Assembly: GCA_030263805.2 (NCBI GenBank) | Contig: CP136010.1 | Coordinates: 310,001-374,000, forward strand | Source of the DNA: Pseudomonas sp. FeN3W | GTDB lineage: Bacteria; Pseudomonadota; Gammaproteobacteria; Pseudomonadales; Pseudomonadaceae | Direction of reading: 5' to 3' | Length of the DNA: 64,000 nt | In this document: in pieces, positions 56,764 through 64,000 of the stretch | Layout: each line of letters begins with the position of its first letter | How positions within the stretch are numbered: position 1 is the stretch's first letter | Notes under the pieces: model-generated | The model's database searches: none | What the model saw: only the letters and a program-made list of their open reading frames with translations | Told to the model about the DNA's origin: nothing | Position numbers and translations under genes: made by a program

Positions 56764-57415
56764 GTAACGGATAAAAGACGGAAAGCCAAGAATGTTCATA
56801 TAGATCAATGGCCTATGGATTTTTAGTGCTTAAAAAAGGGAAGTTTTATGAATCCTGAACGTTTTTCCAGTTTTTAAAAGTTAGGCGTTTCCAAATTGGA
56901 GTCGCGAAGGCTCTTCGTCTGCAGCCGCACTTCGGCGGACAGACGCTCGACGCGCTTGTGACAAAGCTGCTAGCTGGCCTGCTCAGTTTCAAATAAATCA
57001 TGCCGGCGCCGTAGGCGGCGACGCCAATGGGCCGGCGGTACGATGCGCTCGCAACGCGTGTCTGGGAACCTGTCTGGGCTGTTAGCGCAAAGCCATGGCG
57101 CTTATACGGTTATTCGCAGCTTTTTTGACGTTCACGCAGACCGCGCTGGCCATGTACTGCCAGCTCGCATTTTGCCAGTGCAGTCACCACTTTTTTGCAG
57201 TGGCTTTAGTGATTCCATTTTCTCAAACGTAGCATTGGTTAGCTGCGCATTCATCGCCCTCAGATCCTTGAGATGCTTAGCGTCCGACACGTTCATACCG
57301 CCGAACTCGCTATGCCAGTGGCAATAGTTGACCGCCTAGAAGCCGTGCTTGCGGCACGGACGCTTACCGGAGCCCGGCTCCAGCTTCGTACGGGAATCCA
57401 AGGCGGCGGCAAAAA
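56764..57415. other. Junction region between AraC gene and IS30 element
   Basis: About 650 bp with no intact gene. It becomes AT-richer just after the AraC gene. Its right part (57113–57356) holds the IS3-family remnant described separately. The rest shows nothing recognisable. Confidence 0.6.
57113..57356 (-). pseudogene. Decayed IS3-family OrfA transposase fragment
   Basis: Reading the minus strand from 57356 gives CRKHGF, a stop, AVNYCHWHSEFGGMNVSDAK and HLKDLRAMNAQL. After a frameshift it continues KKVVTALAKCELAVHGQRGLRER. This is the helix-turn-helix and leucine-zipper region of IS3-family OrfA (CRKHGF...FGGM-VSDAKRLK-LE-EN--L...KKVV). A stop codon and at least one frameshift, plus missing ends, show it is dead. 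The IS30 element begins 60 bp to the right. Confidence 0.7.
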
Positions 57416-58500
57416 CTGAGTGCAACACCTGACCTTTCCGGTACGGTGCTGCCCCTATGTCTTATACCGAACTCAGCGTTGAAGAGCGCACCACCATTCA
57501 AATCGGTCGTACCCAAGGCTTCAGCCTGCGCAGGATTGCCTGCTTGATCAACCGATCCCCTTCGACCATCAGCCGTGAGCTGCGCCGTAACCGAGGTGCT
57601 TGCGGTGGCTACTCGGCCCGCCTGGCCCAGCAGCAAATGCAGGCCCGCCGCCAGGTTTGTCGACCGATGCGAAAACTGTTGCCGGGTAGCGAGCGCTTCG
57701 AACTGGTGACCCATATGCTGCGTGAGCGTTTGTCTCCCGAGCAGATTGCCGGCAAGCTGCGCAGCATGAACATACCCAACCTGCGAGATGCCTACGTCTG
57801 TCGCGAGACGATCTACAACGCGATCTATGCCCTGCCAGTGGGTGAGCTGCGTAAGGAGCTGATCATCTGTCTGCGCCAAGGCAAGACGACGCGCCGGCCG
57901 CGCTCTGGTGGCGTGGATCGGCGCGGCCAGATCCCCGAGATGGTCAGTATTCATGTGCGCCCGCCGGAGATTGAAGACAGGCTGATGCCGGGGCATTGGG
58001 AAGGCGACCTCATCAAGGGTAAGGCCAACGCCTCGTCCGTCGGTACGCTGGTGGAACGCACCAGTGGCTACCTGATGTTGGTGAAGATGAACGACGCGAC
58101 GGCGACTTCGGCGCTGGAAGGCTTCAGCGCCGCGCTCAATAGCATGCCGCTGGAGATGCGCAAGAGCATGACTTACGACCAGGGCCGGGAGATGGCGCGA
58201 CACGCCGAGATCACCCAAAGAACCGGCGTGGCGATCTACTTCTGCGACCCGCACAGCCCCTGGCAGCGCGGCAGCAACGAAAACATCAACGGCCTGATTC
58301 GCCAGTACTTGCCCAAGGGCACAGACCTGTCGGTACATAGCCAGGAGGAGCTGGACGCCATTGCGCTGCAACTGAACATGCGACCGCGCAAGCGCTTCGA
58401 CTTCAAATGCCCCATCGAGGTGATGGGAGAGGTCATGCAAAATGCCATGGCAATGCGGCATGATGCTCCGGTTTCAATTCAATAACCGTGTTGCACTCAG
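57416..58500 (+). mobile_element. IS30-family insertion sequence, apparently intact
   Basis: A 1085-bp element bounded by perfect 13-bp inverted repeats, CTGAGTGCAACAC at 57416–57428 and its complement at 58488–58500. It holds a single transposase gene. The right repeat begins 3 bp after the stop. No direct target repeat is evident (flanks AAAAA and CTCCT), so either the duplication is absent or the flanks have changed. Confidence 0.88.
57457..58485 (+). CDS. IS30 family transposase
   Basis: A 342-aa protein. The N-terminal helix-turn-helix is SYTELSVEERTTIQIGRTQGFSLRRIACLINRSPSTISRELRRN. The integrase core has the DDE residues in MPGHWEGDLIKGKANASSVGTLVERTSGY, MTYDQGREMARH and CDPHSPWQRGSNENINGLIRQYLPKG. 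The length is typical of the family and the reading frame is intact, so the element may be active. Confidence 0.93.
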   Translation: MSYTELSVEERTTIQIGRTQGFSLRRIACLINRSPSTISRELRRNRGACGGYSARLAQQQMQARRQVCRPMRKLLPGSERFELVTHMLRERLSPEQIAGKLRSMNIPNLRDAYVCRETIYNAIYALPVGELRKELIICLRQGKTTRRPRSGGVDRRGQIPEMVSIHVRPPEIEDRLMPGHWEGDLIKGKANASSVGTLVERTSGYLMLVKMNDATATSALEGFSAALNSMPLEMRKSMTYDQGREMARHAEITQRTGVAIYFCDPHSPWQRGSNENINGLIRQYLPKGTDLSVHSQEELDAIALQLNMRPRKRFDFKCPIEVMGEVMQNAMAMRHDAPVSIQ

Positions 58501-58873
58501 CTCCTGCAACCGCCCAACGATTTGCTCTTATCCTGAAGCGCTTTTCTTCATTTTCAATCTCTTGGTTGCTGGGATTGGACTCTAGAGCTGGGCGCTACCG
58601 AAATATGGGGAGACGACCAAACTCATTATGAGTATGCGGTAATAATACCCTGGAAAACCTAATGCAAGGTTTTAGGGGTATGCGCCCAGCATACCCCTAA
58701 AAGAATGATCAACGTTAATAGGAGTATACTTCTAGTATACCCCTAACAACGGTTGTTGCTCTCCGCTTGGTAATCTAGCCGGCAATAAAAATCGATGACA
58801 AGTGCTTGTATTTCATAGGTTTATGATTTTTCTTGCGCAATGTTCCAATATGAACTAAAACTTCCATTAATCG
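58501..58873. other. AT-rich leader between IS30 and tniA
   Basis: About 370 bp without a gene. It contains the three 46-bp-spaced palindromes (58627–58746). The stretch 58760–58873 is AT-rich and may hold the tniA promoter, but no clear -35/-10 pair or ribosome site was identified. Confidence 0.6.
58627..58746. repeat. Three palindromes at exact 46-bp spacing upstream of tniA
   Basis: Consensus: left arm TAGGRGTATRC, 5-nt spacer, right arm GYATACCCCTA. Copy 2 (58671–58701) is a perfect 13-bp-arm palindrome. Copy 3 (58719–58745) has 11-bp arms with one mismatch. Copy 1 (58630–58650) is degenerate (GAGTAT / ATACCC). Centres fall at 58640, 58686 and 58732, exactly 46 bp apart. They could be operators, transposase-binding sites at the element end, or transcript hairpins; there is no T tract after them, so terminators are unlikely. 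Confidence 0.85.
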
Positions 58874-60721
58874 ATGCGCCTAATGGATGCCTCAATGAAT
58901 CTTGCTCAAGCCAAATTTAGCTCCGGAAATATTGTGAGCTATCAGGATTCGCCAGCAAAGGTTCTGGTGGTACTTCCTAATGATTGCAGTCGAATTAGAA
59001 TGCTGATCGACTCAGTGGAAGTCATTGCTGAAAATAAAGAGCTTAAATTTCTTGCTGAAGCTCCCGGCGAAGATTGGGAAGATGAGGAGTATATATTTTT
59101 TGCTAAAAAACGTAACGCGGCTTCTTTCGAAGAGATCGAGTTATCAGAAGTGAAGCAGTACGTCACATCCTTGTATCGCGCCAAAAAAATTAAACTTCCA
59201 ACCGCGTGCAAAATGCTCGGATGCCAAAAAACAACCTTCTATAAAATATTAAATAAATCAGCTGGCGCTCATGGATCTGTCGCCCTAATCAGAGACATAC
59301 GCGGCAGGAAAATTGGCACAAAAATACTTTCTAAAGAACAGGAGGAGATAATAAGAAATGCAATATCTATGAAATACAAAGGGAGGGCTGCATCGTACGC
59401 GGTGGTATATCGTGCGGTAAAGGATCTATGTGCTGAGCATGGGGTGAATACACCTAGCCGAACTGCAGTAGTGAAAAGAATTAAAGAAGTACCTGAAAAT
59501 ATACGTTATCGCTTAAAGAATGGAGCCGAGGCAGCCGCAGAAAAATTCGGGGCTAAGCCTTATAAGTTGGTAACTAAAAGGGCGCTAGAAGTGTTTCAAA
59601 TGGATCACACTTTAGTAGATCTCATCATCTGCGACGAAAGCAGCCGAACCCCACTGGGCAGACCTTGGTTAACCTTGGTGATGGATGTGCATACTCGTGT
59701 GATTGTAGGTTACTACATTGCTCTTCATAGCCCCTCAAGCGTGTCTGTTGCTTCTGCACTCAGCTTTTCATTAATGCCGAAGCATGATTTGATGAAATCA
59801 ATTGGCTGCGGAGATATAGAGAATAAATTTTATGGAAAGCCGGAGGCTTTACATTTAGATAATGCGGCTGAGTTTAAGACGTTAGGCTTCCAGAAGGCTT
59901 GCTCTAAACACAAAATTAAGTTGGTTTGGCGCCCTATAGGTAAAAAGCACTATGGAGGGCACATAGAAAGACTGATTGGCACTCTCATGATTGGACAGGT
60001 GCACCTGTTGCCAGGAACTACTTTTTCTAACGTTAAACAGCGCAAAGGATACAATAGTGAGAAAAGCTCTGCGCTGACCTTGAAGGAGTTTTGTAACTGG
60101 TTTGCGCGCCAGGTTGTTATATATAACGGAACCAGGCATTCGGCTTTAAAGAAAAGCCCTATAGATGCGTGGTTAGAGAATACAAAAGAACAAGATCACA
60201 AAATCTACACAAGCGGCGAAATATTTAGTTTCCGGCTTGACTTTATGCCAGAGGAAACAAGATGCATTACACCTAAAGGTATTGTTTTTAAAGGTAAATA
60301 CTACTTTAGCCCTGCACTGCGATCATATATAGGGCTAAAGGACGTCTCGCTAAAGTTCGATCCTTACTCACTTAAAAAAATATGGGTAATGCTAGACGGC
60401 TCTTATATTGAAGTTCCGTACTCTGATGTCACGACAGACGACCGTACATATGAAGAGTATTACGCTGAAACAATGGCTGGAGTGACAAATCAACCAACTT
60501 GGTTGTCTGAAGAGCGCACAGCAGGGATAAGGAAAGCCAATAACAGCCTGGTAGTTGATGCCTTGAGAAAAACAAAGAGGACAAGAAAGTCAAGAGCCGC
60601 AGTCAAGGAGTATGTTGATTACACAAATTCGATGTTTCCTTCTCGAATTGAAAACACTGCAGAAGGATCACCTTTAATTAATTATAGCAAAAAGCCGGCA
60701 CCATTTAGGAGTGAAGATTAA
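58874..60721 (+). CDS. tniA: TniA/TnsB-type DDE transposase
   Basis: A 615-aa Mu/Tn7-type transposase. The N-terminal helical DNA-binding region includes LPTACKMLGCQKTTFYKILNK. The RNase H-like core has Asp244 (VFQMDHTLVDL), Asp329 (LHLDNAAEFKTLG) and Glu365 (YGGHIERLIGTL), giving DD(35)E spacing. A Mu-type C-terminal beta domain follows (FKGKYYFSPALRSYIGLKDVSLKFDP). It joins transposon ends to target DNA. Three ATG codons occur in the first eight residues; none has a strong ribosome site, and the first is used. Codon use is AT-rich. It abuts tniB with no gap. Confidence 0.9.
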   Translation: MRLMDASMNLAQAKFSSGNIVSYQDSPAKVLVVLPNDCSRIRMLIDSVEVIAENKELKFLAEAPGEDWEDEEYIFFAKKRNAASFEEIELSEVKQYVTSLYRAKKIKLPTACKMLGCQKTTFYKILNKSAGAHGSVALIRDIRGRKIGTKILSKEQEEIIRNAISMKYKGRAASYAVVYRAVKDLCAEHGVNTPSRTAVVKRIKEVPENIRYRLKNGAEAAAEKFGAKPYKLVTKRALEVFQMDHTLVDLIICDESSRTPLGRPWLTLVMDVHTRVIVGYYIALHSPSSVSVASALSFSLMPKHDLMKSIGCGDIENKFYGKPEALHLDNAAEFKTLGFQKACSKHKIKLVWRPIGKKHYGGHIERLIGTLMIGQVHLLPGTTFSNVKQRKGYNSEKSSALTLKEFCNWFARQVVIYNGTRHSALKKSPIDAWLENTKEQDHKIYTSGEIFSFRLDFMPEETRCITPKGIVFKGKYYFSPALRSYIGLKDVSLKFDPYSLKKIWVMLDGSYIEVPYSDVTTDDRTYEEYYAETMAGVTNQPTWLSEERTAGIRKANNSLVVDALRKTKRTRKSRAAVKEYVDYTNSMFPSRIENTAEGSPLINYSKKPAPFRSED

Positions 60722-61585
60722 ATGAATGTTGATCATGTGAAGGAGACTAAAAGATGGATGTTTAGTCTATCTGACCAAGATCGCATCGATAGAATTTTGA
60801 AACATTTTTGGGTAAGTTACCCCCAAGCAGAAAGCATTATACTTATTATCAGGAATATGATTGCTGCACGTGGCAGGGTACAGGCCCCTTGTCTTATGGT
60901 TTCAGGTGATTCAGGCTCGGGGAAATCCAGCTTAGCAAATCATATAAAGGATGTAAGTAAGGATTGGAACATGAAAATCGCTTTCATGTCCTGCGTCGAA
61001 AGGAGCGATGGGTTAAAGTTCAAAGAATCCGTTGTGTCTGCATTGGGAGCACCAACTGTACCTGGAAGGTCGGCTAGACAAGGGTATCCGGGAGAGCTAG
61101 AAAAATACATCCGAATTACGGGTGTCCGGGCACTAATCATTGATGAATTTCATGATGCGATGTTGGTGCAGAAGTCGGATCAAACAAAAAATCTTTCATT
61201 TCTCAAAGGGCTAACGGGTGAGCCCTTTATGCTAACGATTATAGCTTTGGGGACTCCACTGGCAGTTAATGCGCTGAAGATTGACGACCAGCTGTTTAGG
61301 CGTTTCGATTTCATTCATCTGCAGAGCTGGGAGGAAAACGAAGTGTTTCGTAGTTTTTTGGCTGCTATAGAAGAGAATTTGCCACTAAAGAAACCTTCAG
61401 GTCTTTATCAGAAAGATATCGTAAAATATCTGCTCTCTGAATCGAAGGGGAATACAGCCTCGTTACTTGACATCGTCCGGTTTGGAGCAATTCAAGCGGT
61501 GAAATCTGGCGAAGAACGTATTACCGTTGATTTGCTTAAGACAGGAAGGTCTATGCGCTGGATGTACGGAACCGCGTTAGGCTGA
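60722..61585 (+). CDS. tniB: TniB/TnsC-type AAA ATPase transposition regulator
   Basis: A 287-aa AAA protein with Walker A GDSGSGKSS (residues 62–70, Lys68) and Walker B RALIIDEFHDAM (Asp141, Glu142), and a C-terminal lid region (SESKGNTASLLDIVRFGAIQAV). TniB/TnsC forms an ATP-bound filament on target DNA that links the target selector (TniQ) to TniA. The ATG directly follows the tniA stop. Length fits the short TniB class rather than Tn7 TnsC (~550 aa). Confidence 0.92.
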   Translation: MNVDHVKETKRWMFSLSDQDRIDRILKHFWVSYPQAESIILIIRNMIAARGRVQAPCLMVSGDSGSGKSSLANHIKDVSKDWNMKIAFMSCVERSDGLKFKESVVSALGAPTVPGRSARQGYPGELEKYIRITGVRALIIDEFHDAMLVQKSDQTKNLSFLKGLTGEPFMLTIIALGTPLAVNALKIDDQLFRRFDFIHLQSWEENEVFRSFLAAIEENLPLKKPSGLYQKDIVKYLLSESKGNTASLLDIVRFGAIQAVKSGEERITVDLLKTGRSMRWMYGTALG

Positions 61586-61588
61586 CTC

Positions 61589-62731
61589 ATGAAGATAAAG
61601 ACATTGCCGAGGGCTCATTGCGGTGAAACATTTGTCTCATGGATGTACCGGTCTGCAGTTAATAAAAATTGTCCAGCTGTTACATTGAGTGATATCAATG
61701 ACTACGTTGGAAGTTGGCGTGTAGGAGATCTTAGTATCGACGTAGATTTCGATCTTGAGGCTGCTCCTTTCGCCACGCTGTGTAGTAGCATAGGTATAGA
61801 CTTACGCTGTGCGATTCCATTTTTTTCATTGCCCTGCGACACGATTGCACTATCGTATTGGTTTAGATACGCATATTGCGCTGAATGCATTGATTCAGAT
61901 GTAAAATTGTTTGGATTTCCTTATTGGCGAAAGGAGTGGTGTTATGTCGATTGTCCGTGCTGTTTGTTGCACGGGAGGCTATTATCAATATTGAATGATG
62001 AAAGTCATACGGATGCACACAAGCCATGGCGAGCTTTTGCCAATGAAGAAAATAGCTTACTAGATAGTAGTTACCGTGGAGCTGCTAACAAACATCATCA
62101 GCCCATACTCCCTCTGCGAGACAATTATGCATGCCGAGTGCAGCATTTCATTTGTTCTGCCAGGCGCAACCAAAGTGTTTATGTTCCTCGCTCTGGTTGT
62201 CAGGTAAGTTCAAAACATGTATTGCAATGCAGTAATATTTTACTTTCTACATTTTTGTCTGTACGCACAGAAAGGTGGCTCGGGGGTATTGCGCGCCAAT
62301 TGGTGACAGAGATACCTGATAAAATTTATCACCGCACCTATAGTAAAAAATCTCGCATGCTGCTAGGAGTGGAAGAAGCCATTCCCTATATACGTCTTGT
62401 CGCAATTTTGTTGGTTGGATGGGTTTTTGGAATAATAAGCGATAATGAGTTATTGAGAATTAAAGGCTACGCTGAGCGGGAATATTACTGGCTGCCCGAT
62501 TCGATAAAAGAGCTTGGCTACTTAGCAGCGTCATTTGGTAATGAAAAAGAGTTTATTTGGTATGTCAATTTATTCAAACCGCTTTCACTAGACTTGAAAA
62601 GAGGATTGCTACCGTTCTTCCTCGGGGTGAATGTAAGATATGAAGAGGACATGAAGTCGGTCTTAGGCTATCGGAAGAGTGCTTTTGGTGTCGAATCAAG
62701 AGATGAGCAGATTTTGCGGTGGTTAGACTAA
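61589..62731 (+). CDS. tniQ: TniQ/TnsD-type target-selection protein
   Basis: A 380-aa protein whose N-terminus TLPRAHCGETFVSWMYRSA has the TniQ SW-x-x-R pattern, followed by zinc-binding residues Cys97-x2-Cys100 (YCAECIDSD) and a second set Cys118/Cys122/Cys125/His128 (CYVDCPCCLLH). The rest (residues ~200–380) is not clearly similar to anything I know and may bind DNA. TniQ/TnsD recruits TniB to a particular target. Size is nearer to Tn5053 TniQ than to CAST TniQ or TnsD. It starts 3 bp after tniB. Confidence 0.85.
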   Translation: MKIKTLPRAHCGETFVSWMYRSAVNKNCPAVTLSDINDYVGSWRVGDLSIDVDFDLEAAPFATLCSSIGIDLRCAIPFFSLPCDTIALSYWFRYAYCAECIDSDVKLFGFPYWRKEWCYVDCPCCLLHGRLLSILNDESHTDAHKPWRAFANEENSLLDSSYRGAANKHHQPILPLRDNYACRVQHFICSARRNQSVYVPRSGCQVSSKHVLQCSNILLSTFLSVRTERWLGGIARQLVTEIPDKIYHRTYSKKSRMLLGVEEAIPYIRLVAILLVGWVFGIISDNELLRIKGYAEREYYWLPDSIKELGYLAASFGNEKEFIWYVNLFKPLSLDLKRGLLPFFLGVNVRYEEDMKSVLGYRKSAFGVESRDEQILRWLD

Positions 62732-63238
62732 GAGTCTTCTCATAAAACAGAAAGGGGGGCTGGCTTACTTTCTAACTCGCTGACCAACTGGCCACGGCTA
62801 TCAGTCTCTTTAGTCAATCAGCTAAAATATTTGTTTTCCCAAATGCTTTAACTTTTTGTTCACCTTAGGTTAGGTTAAGGTGCCCCAATCCGCCCGTATT
62901 CTTTGGGCTTGCAGGACTTGAGATCGGCGCTGCATTAGTCAAAGCGTCCCCTAAACTAAACTCAGCCTTTTAGCTCATCTCGCCCAGGCTTGAGGGGCAG
63001 ATCTGTATCCACCAGCTGCAGCGCATTCACGCAGGAATCGCCCGGCCGTTGCCATGGAGGCGTCGCTCTTCGTGCAACCGTTTCGAGCATTTGCGCATAT
63101 CACGGGCAGGTAGACCCTGTGTATAGCGCTAGGTAGAAACGGCTCTGGTCAAAAAGAAAACTCGTCGCCAACAATCCGCTAGAGTACTTGGTTAACTCTG
63201 ACTAACCTTGCTTCCACCAACCAACAGAGGAACGCAAT
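62732..63238. other. Non-coding stretch after tniQ
   Basis: About 500 bp without an intact gene. It has an imperfect hairpin (CACCTTA and TAAGGTG, 62861–62882) and, from about 62.89 kb, GC content rises, suggesting a change of DNA origin. The decayed fragment at 63027–63146 lies here. No element end matching the upstream palindromes was found. Confidence 0.55.
63027..63146 (-). pseudogene. Possible decayed coding fragment, unknown family
   Basis: Minus-strand reading gives RAVST, a stop, then RYTQGLPARDMRKCSKRL and HEERRLHGNGRAIPA before another stop. The Arg-rich, protein-like run across a stop looks like the tail of a dead gene. I could not assign the family, and chance cannot be excluded. 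Confidence 0.3.
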
Positions 63239-63382
63239 ATGTCAGTCAGAAACAAGACCCAGCAGCAGAACAATCATCACTCCAACCAGCTCAACCGCAA
63301 TCAGGGCACAAGTGGTAGCAACCAGGCTAACTCGAAAGTTAACGGAAATCGCGGCAAGCAACTGAATCCTAATCAGAGATAA
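63239..63382 (+). CDS. 47-aa Asn/Gln-rich small protein
   Basis: ATG to TAA codes for MSVRNKTQQQNNHHSNQLNR, followed by NQGTSGSNQANSKVNGNRGK and QLNPNQR. Over half of the residues are Asn, Gln, Ser, Gly or Lys/Arg, with no hydrophobic core, so it is likely disordered. AGAGGAACGC upstream is a good ribosome site. The next gene starts 24 bp later on the same strand, so they probably form an operon. I do not recognise the family. Confidence 0.55.
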   Translation: MSVRNKTQQQNNHHSNQLNRNQGTSGSNQANSKVNGNRGKQLNPNQR

Positions 63383-63406
63383 ACTTGGATAAGCAGGGAC
63401 GCTTTT

Positions 63407-64000
63407 ATGGAGCCCGTAATGCAACGCCAGTACACCTACCCGACGCTGGGCGAGGCGATTAAATTTGTTTTCGATGCTACGGGTCTGTCCAGCGGCAAAG
63501 ATTTGCCTGCGGTTGAAGGCAGCTCGTTTCATGATATGAACATCAAGACACTGAACAAGCAGCTCAATCGACTGGCTGAAGAAAGCGGTGCGCTTCAGCC
63601 TCAGCTTGAATCGTTGCTCAAGCTTTACACAGAGGAACTTGGTATCTACGTGACCTGCCCGGTCATGCGGGCGCAACTCGCTGAACTCTTCAATGACCTG
63701 TATCAGCCATACCGCAATACGCTCAAGCAGTTCAGTACATTTATGAGCAAGCAGGCAACAGTGCGTTATTTGCTAACCACATTTGCAGTCAGAAGCTGTG
63801 TAGTATCTTGGCAGTTGCAAGCGCTTGCCACTTCAGCCGCTAATAATCAGCAACCGCGACCCACACAGCAGTTCTGGTTCCTACCGCAAGAGGAGGAGGG
63901 CGAACTGGTTTCCCCCCTGCACAATGCGCTGCGGTGGGCCTACAATATCTGCGGATTATCCCAGGCCCAGTTCCATCGGCCTACTGGGTTGGCCGACCCG
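63407..64000 (+). CDS. Unrecognised protein, 5' part (runs off window)
   Basis: At least 198 codons, open to the window edge. It starts MEPVMQRQYTYPTLGEAIKF with AGGGAC upstream. The visible part is helical and mixed-polar with no signal peptide: LNKQLNRLAEESGALQPQLESL, LFNDLYQPYRNTLKQF, then LHNALRWAYNICGLSQAQFH near the cut. No enzyme motif is visible. GC content is intermediate between chromosome and tni module. It may be cargo of the transposon or an adjacent island gene. Confidence 0.7.
   Translation, partial: MEPVMQRQYTYPTLGEAIKFVFDATGLSSGKDLPAVEGSSFHDMNIKTLNKQLNRLAEESGALQPQLESLLKLYTEELGIYVTCPVMRAQLAELFNDLYQPYRNTLKQFSTFMSKQATVRYLLTTFAVRSCVVSWQLQALATSAANNQQPRPTQQFWFLPQEEEGELVSPLHNALRWAYNICGLSQAQFHRPTGLADP

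Larger units (their letters stand above)
58621..62731 (+). mobile_element. Tn7/Tn5053-type transposition module tniA–tniB–tniQ
   Basis: Three same-strand genes, packed with 0- and 3-bp gaps: a DDE transposase, an AAA ATPase and a TniQ/TnsD-type zinc-finger protein. This is the core of Tn7-like and Tn5053-like transposons. The region is clearly more AT-rich than the flanking chromosome. No TnsA-type nuclease gene or serine resolvase is seen. Element ends were not found in the window, so the limits given cover only the module with its upstream repeats. The right end may lie beyond 64 kb. Confidence 0.8.

Noticed and set aside
57043..57327. A 94-codon plus-strand frame left of the IS30 element
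   Set aside because: It runs antisense to the decayed IS3 OrfA fragment and has no ribosome site or family features.
57364..58461. A 365-codon minus-strand frame across the IS30 element
   Set aside because: Antisense of the intact IS30 transposase, which has DDE residues and matching inverted repeats.
58671..58701. The perfect palindrome read as a transcription terminator
   Set aside because: No T tract follows on either strand, and it recurs in register with two related palindromes, which suits protein binding sites better.
58627..58746. CRISPR-like array
   Set aside because: Only three units, each palindromic with a 46-bp period, and no cas genes; the units diverge outside the palindrome and no repeat of usual CRISPR length is conserved.
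58501..62731. CRISPR-associated transposon
   Set aside because: No cas12k or Cascade genes and no CRISPR repeats were found in the window, so there is no support for RNA guidance.
62861..62882. Hairpin after tniQ as a terminator or transposon end
   Set aside because: Only 7-bp arms and no T tract; it does not resemble the upstream palindromes.
63242..63676. A 144-codon minus-strand frame at the right edge
   Set aside because: It lies opposite two same-strand plus frames that both have ribosome sites, and its translation shows no family features.

Overview
The window reads as a GC-rich gammaproteobacterial chromosome of the Pseudomonas/Stutzerimonas type. Supporting evidence is the mexS–mexT–mexEF–oprN layout, a GlgE/TreS plus TreY/TreZ alpha-glucan–trehalose island with Ku/LigD genes beside it, and several Pseudomonas-typical small families (DUF1652, DUF2790, DUF2934, DUF892). 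About 57 kb is ordinary chromosome. The last ~7 kb (from about 56.8 kb) is visibly AT-richer and full of mobile DNA. No rRNA, tRNA or CRISPR array was recognised.

Layout. 1–1.6 kb: start of a TRAP solute-binding protein gene, then an aadA-like nucleotidyltransferase gene coupled to an mmcQ/yjbR gene. 1.8–10.2 kb: an RND efflux locus (mexE, mexF, oprN), its LysR activator mexT and the divergent oxidoreductase mexS, with two candidate MexT boxes and a terminator after oprN. 10.3–13.3 kb: a stress-type SDR, ku, a stand-alone LigD polymerase-domain gene and a 54-codon gene. 13.6–21.3 kb: glgE, a treS–maltokinase fusion and glgB behind a candidate AlgU promoter, ending in a terminator. 21.6–25.6 kb: yecE–ybhP–clsB–ybhN, all translationally coupled. 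25.8–29.5 kb: LysR, dioxygenase, DUF2218, cytochrome b561 and M23 peptidase genes. 29.7–40.5 kb: a minus-strand operon glgA–treZ–malQ–treY–DUF2934–glgX. 40.8–49.9 kb: PncC/CinA, an MscS channel, stress and small-protein genes, full-length ligD, a curlin-repeat protein, and DUF1615 and DUF2790 proteins. 50.1–56.8 kb: an AaeAB-type efflux set (FUSC, DUF1656, HlyD, outer-membrane factor) flanked by LysR and AraC regulators.

How it works together. GlgA, TreS–maltokinase, GlgE and GlgB can build alpha-glucan by two routes (glucosyl donor, and trehalose to maltose-1-phosphate to glucan). GlgX, MalQ, TreY and TreZ trim it and return trehalose. With Ku/LigD repair, a mechanosensitive channel, a ferritin-like protein and cardiolipin synthase, this looks like an osmotic/desiccation/stationary-phase island.

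Mobile end. From 56.8 kb there is a decayed IS3-family orfA, an intact IS30-family element with 13-bp inverted repeats, and a tniA–tniB–tniQ transposition module with AT-rich sequence. Upstream of tniA lie three palindromes repeated at an exact 46-bp period, the most unusual signal in the window. To the right are a decayed gene fragment, a 47-aa Asn/Gln-rich small protein gene and an unrecognised gene that runs off the window.
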